Source of the DNA: Thiomonas sp. X19
GTDB lineage: Bacteria; Pseudomonadota; Gammaproteobacteria; Burkholderiales; Burkholderiaceae_C
Reading direction: 5' to 3'
Assembly: GCF_900089495.1 (NCBI RefSeq)
Contig: NZ_LT605203.1
Location: forward strand, 2,448,961-2,500,181
Length of the DNA: 51,221 bases
The notes under the pieces are model-generated. The model saw nothing but the letters and a program-made list of their open reading frames with translations, had not been told where the DNA came from and ran no database searches. A program made the position numbers and the translations under genes. Shown here in pieces: positions 49,588 to 51,221 of the stretch. Within the stretch, counting starts at the first letter, position 1, and each line of letters opens with the position of its first letter.

Positions 49588-50151
49588 TCATTTGGTCGCA
49601 CGCTTGCGCAAAGGCGTGGCTTGTGCCGCAACCGCCTTGGTCGCACGATTCGTGATGGACTCGACGTTGTCGGACACCATCTTGGTGACCTGGCTCTGCG
49701 ACTTTTGCATGGCATCGAAGGCCTGGGTGGTGAAGTTCATCGCGCTTTGCATGAGCGCCGCCGCGCCTTCGCTTCCTAAGGGCAAATTGCCCATGGAGTT
49801 TTGCGTGGCGTCTCGCAGTGCTTGCTGCATGCGTGTCATGCTCTGATTGAGCGCTTCGGCCAATTCGGCCTGGGCACTGCCAGCAATCTCCGCGAGGTGT
49901 TGGGCATAGGCCGCGGCCTTCTGACCACTGGTCTGCATCGGGTTCCCGGTTTGCAAGCTCATCAGCTCTTGGAGGTCGCGTGCTGAAAACGCGGCGCGCA
50001 TGGCCTCGGCCGCATCTTGCGTGGCTTCGCGCAAGGTCTGAAGGTTCAACTGGGCCAGTTTCTCGAAGCCATTCATGGCTTTGTCGGCCATGCTGAGCAT
50101 GGAATCCAACTCGGCCTTCTGTACTGCCTGAATCTGTTCGGTGGTACTCAT
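49588..50151 (-). CDS. phaP: Phasin family protein (PHB granule surface)
   Basis: A 187-residue amphipathic-helix protein matching the phasin_2 pattern: MSTTEQIQAVQKAELDSMLS, FEKLAQLNLQTLREATQDAA and LMSLQTGNPMQTSGQKAAAY. Phasins coat polyhydroxybutyrate granules and set their size. The C-terminus is Lys-rich (RATKAVAAQATPLRKRATK). An FNR-type box lies 64-77 bp upstream of the ATG, so low-oxygen induction is likely. Confidence 0.88.
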   Translation of the reverse strand: MSTTEQIQAVQKAELDSMLSMADKAMNGFEKLAQLNLQTLREATQDAAEAMRAAFSARDLQELMSLQTGNPMQTSGQKAAAYAQHLAEIAGSAQAELAEALNQSMTRMQQALRDATQNSMGNLPLGSEGAAALMQSAMNFTTQAFDAMQKSQSQVTKMVSDNVESITNRATKAVAAQATPLRKRATK

Positions 50152-50214
50152 CGCGCGGCTCCCGTTGGGTATGGAAAGGCACTTTTAGTTTGCGCGGGCT
50201 CGCGACCGACTTCC

Positions 50215-50228
50215 TTGATGTGCATCAG
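50215..50228. promoter_or_regulatory. FNR/ANR-type binding site upstream of phaP
   Basis: TTGAT-GTGC-ATCAG matches the FNR/ANR/CRP-family consensus TTGAT-N4-ATCAA in 9 of 10 positions. Its centre is about 70 bp upstream of the phasin ATG. Read on the minus strand, a start at about 50180 would place it at the -41.5 activating position. Confidence 0.6.
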
Positions 50229-50379
50229 GCAAGCGGAAGCGATGATGCAAAAAAGATGTAACCGCGGTTGAGCTCGGCGCATCAACCTCGATTTGTGCCC
50301 GAGGCCGTTCAGTTGGGCACCGCTTCGTGACCTGCTTGGTGCGTTGTCTTATGAACTATTGCTCCGGCCCTGTGAAGTA

Positions 50380-51221
50380 TTAAGCTGCGTAGCGAATATG
50401 CCGGTCCTGGAAGTAGCGCATCACACGCTGCGGGTTTTGTTCCAGCATCGCCATGTGGTCGTTGGCAGCTTCGCGCAATTTGGCCTTGGTTCGCACCGGC
50501 ACGCGTTTGCCCATCTCCTGCTTGAGATCGGCGTTGAGCCTCTCCTCAGGGTTGAGTTGGGGGCTGTAGCTTGGCAGGTAAAACAGCTCGATCTGCGCGT
50601 GATGCAAGGCCACCCAAGCCTTCACCAACTTGCTGTGATGCACCCTCAGGTTGTCCAGAATCAGGAATACCTTCTTGCCCGCATCCTTGATCAAGGCCTG
50701 CAAGAACTCAATCAACTTGTCGGCATCAAACGCCTCGTCGATGATCATCCAGCGGGTCTTGCCCTGGTTGGTCACCGTGGCGATCATCGAGAGCTTCTGG
50801 CGCGTCCCGCCCACCGCCATCGCCACCGGTGTTTTGCCCGCAGGGGCAAAGCTTCTGCCGCGCACGTCCGTGTTGACCAGCGCGGTTTCGTCTCCCCAGT
50901 GGATTTCCCCGCCCTCAGCCCTGGCGCGCTGCTCGATGGCGGGGTATTCGCCCTCCAGCCAAGCCTGCACCGCCGCGGGGCTTTGCTCGTAGGCTCGCTT
51001 GATCGGCTTTTGTGGCGTAAAGCCCCAGCGGGTGAGGTACTTTCCAACGCTGCGCACCTGCAGTTTGATGTCGAACTCTTGTTCAATGAGTTGCATCACC
51101 GCAGCGCGGCTCCACAGGTGAAAGTCCATCTTGAGTTGCTCAGGACGCGTGTCAATGATCATGCGCTGGATCGTCTCTTCTTGCGCTTGACTGAGCACCC
51201 GACCGTCGCCTCTGGCGCGTC
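50380..51221 (-). CDS. IS630-family transposase (5' part outside window)
   Basis: The open frame runs through 51221, the right edge, so the N-terminal HTH is cut off. The visible part has the winged domain QVRSVGKYLTRWGFTPQKPI and the DDE triad: Asp in GEIHWGDETALVNTDVRG, Asp in KVFLILDNLRVHHSKLVKAW, Glu in YLPSYSPQLNPEERLNADLK. IS630 enzymes insert at TA. The 3' end is native (RHIRYAA-stop). Confidence 0.88.
   Translation of the reverse strand, partial: RARGDGRVLSQAQEETIQRMIIDTRPEQLKMDFHLWSRAAVMQLIEQEFDIKLQVRSVGKYLTRWGFTPQKPIKRAYEQSPAAVQAWLEGEYPAIEQRARAEGGEIHWGDETALVNTDVRGRSFAPAGKTPVAMAVGGTRQKLSMIATVTNQGKTRWMIIDEAFDADKLIEFLQALIKDAGKKVFLILDNLRVHHSKLVKAWVALHHAQIELFYLPSYSPQLNPEERLNADLKQEMGKRVPVRTKAKLREAANDHMAMLEQNPQRVMRYFQDRHIRYAA

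Overview
The window is GC-rich bacterial chromosome with the gene content and order of a betaproteobacterium of the Burkholderiales. The pointers are a rimP-nusA-infB-rbfA-truB-typA cluster, an ilvI-ilvH-ilvC-psd-pssA block, a polyhydroxybutyrate (PHB) reductase plus phasin pair, and tRNA-Gly/Cys/Leu in a row. A Thiomonas-like genome is my guess from overall feel; no sequence comparison was possible.

Layout. (1) 1-4070 is an insertion-sequence dump: an IS110-family element, an IS3-family element, a relic of an IS21-type end and a decayed DUF3800 gene. (2) 4073-13600 (minus strand) is the translation/transcription core: DMT exporter, typA, truB, rbfA, infB, nusA, rimP. A sigma70-like promoter precedes rimP, and an intrinsic terminator sits in the leader between the two. 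(3) 13644-19252 (minus) is a yejABEF-type peptide ABC importer, divergent from fabI. (4) 20189-23342 is a nested transposon: an IS1-family element with 8-bp target duplications and a passenger gene, itself split by an IS1182-family element. (5) 23352-26352 holds a strong promoter, three tRNA genes, an SGNH hydrolase whose ATG overlaps the tRNA-Leu CCA end, an HxlR regulator and wrbA. (6) 26550-33277 (minus) holds phospholipid genes (pssA, psd), branched-chain amino-acid genes (ilvC, ilvH, ilvI) and isoprenoid genes (ispF, ispD). (7) 33327-38028 (plus) holds mfd and serB; serB's 3' end is overwritten by an IS5-family element with a frameshifted transposase. (8) 39700-50151 (minus) is an accessory block: phasin, phaB, an oxidoreductase relic, ppk2, a frameshifted release-factor-like gene, a universal stress protein and a complete N-type ATPase operon (atpDCQRBEFAG). 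An FNR/ANR-type box lies upstream of the phasin gene. (9) An IS630-family transposase runs off the right edge.

The most interesting part is region 8. An N-ATPase with a b-delta fusion and a two-glutamate rotor c-subunit sits in one strand-coherent block with carbon storage, polyphosphate and stress genes, and the upstream end carries an oxygen-response site. This looks like an energy-limitation or low-oxygen module. The rimP leader attenuator, the tRNA/CDS overlap and the nested passenger-bearing IS1 element are the next best leads.
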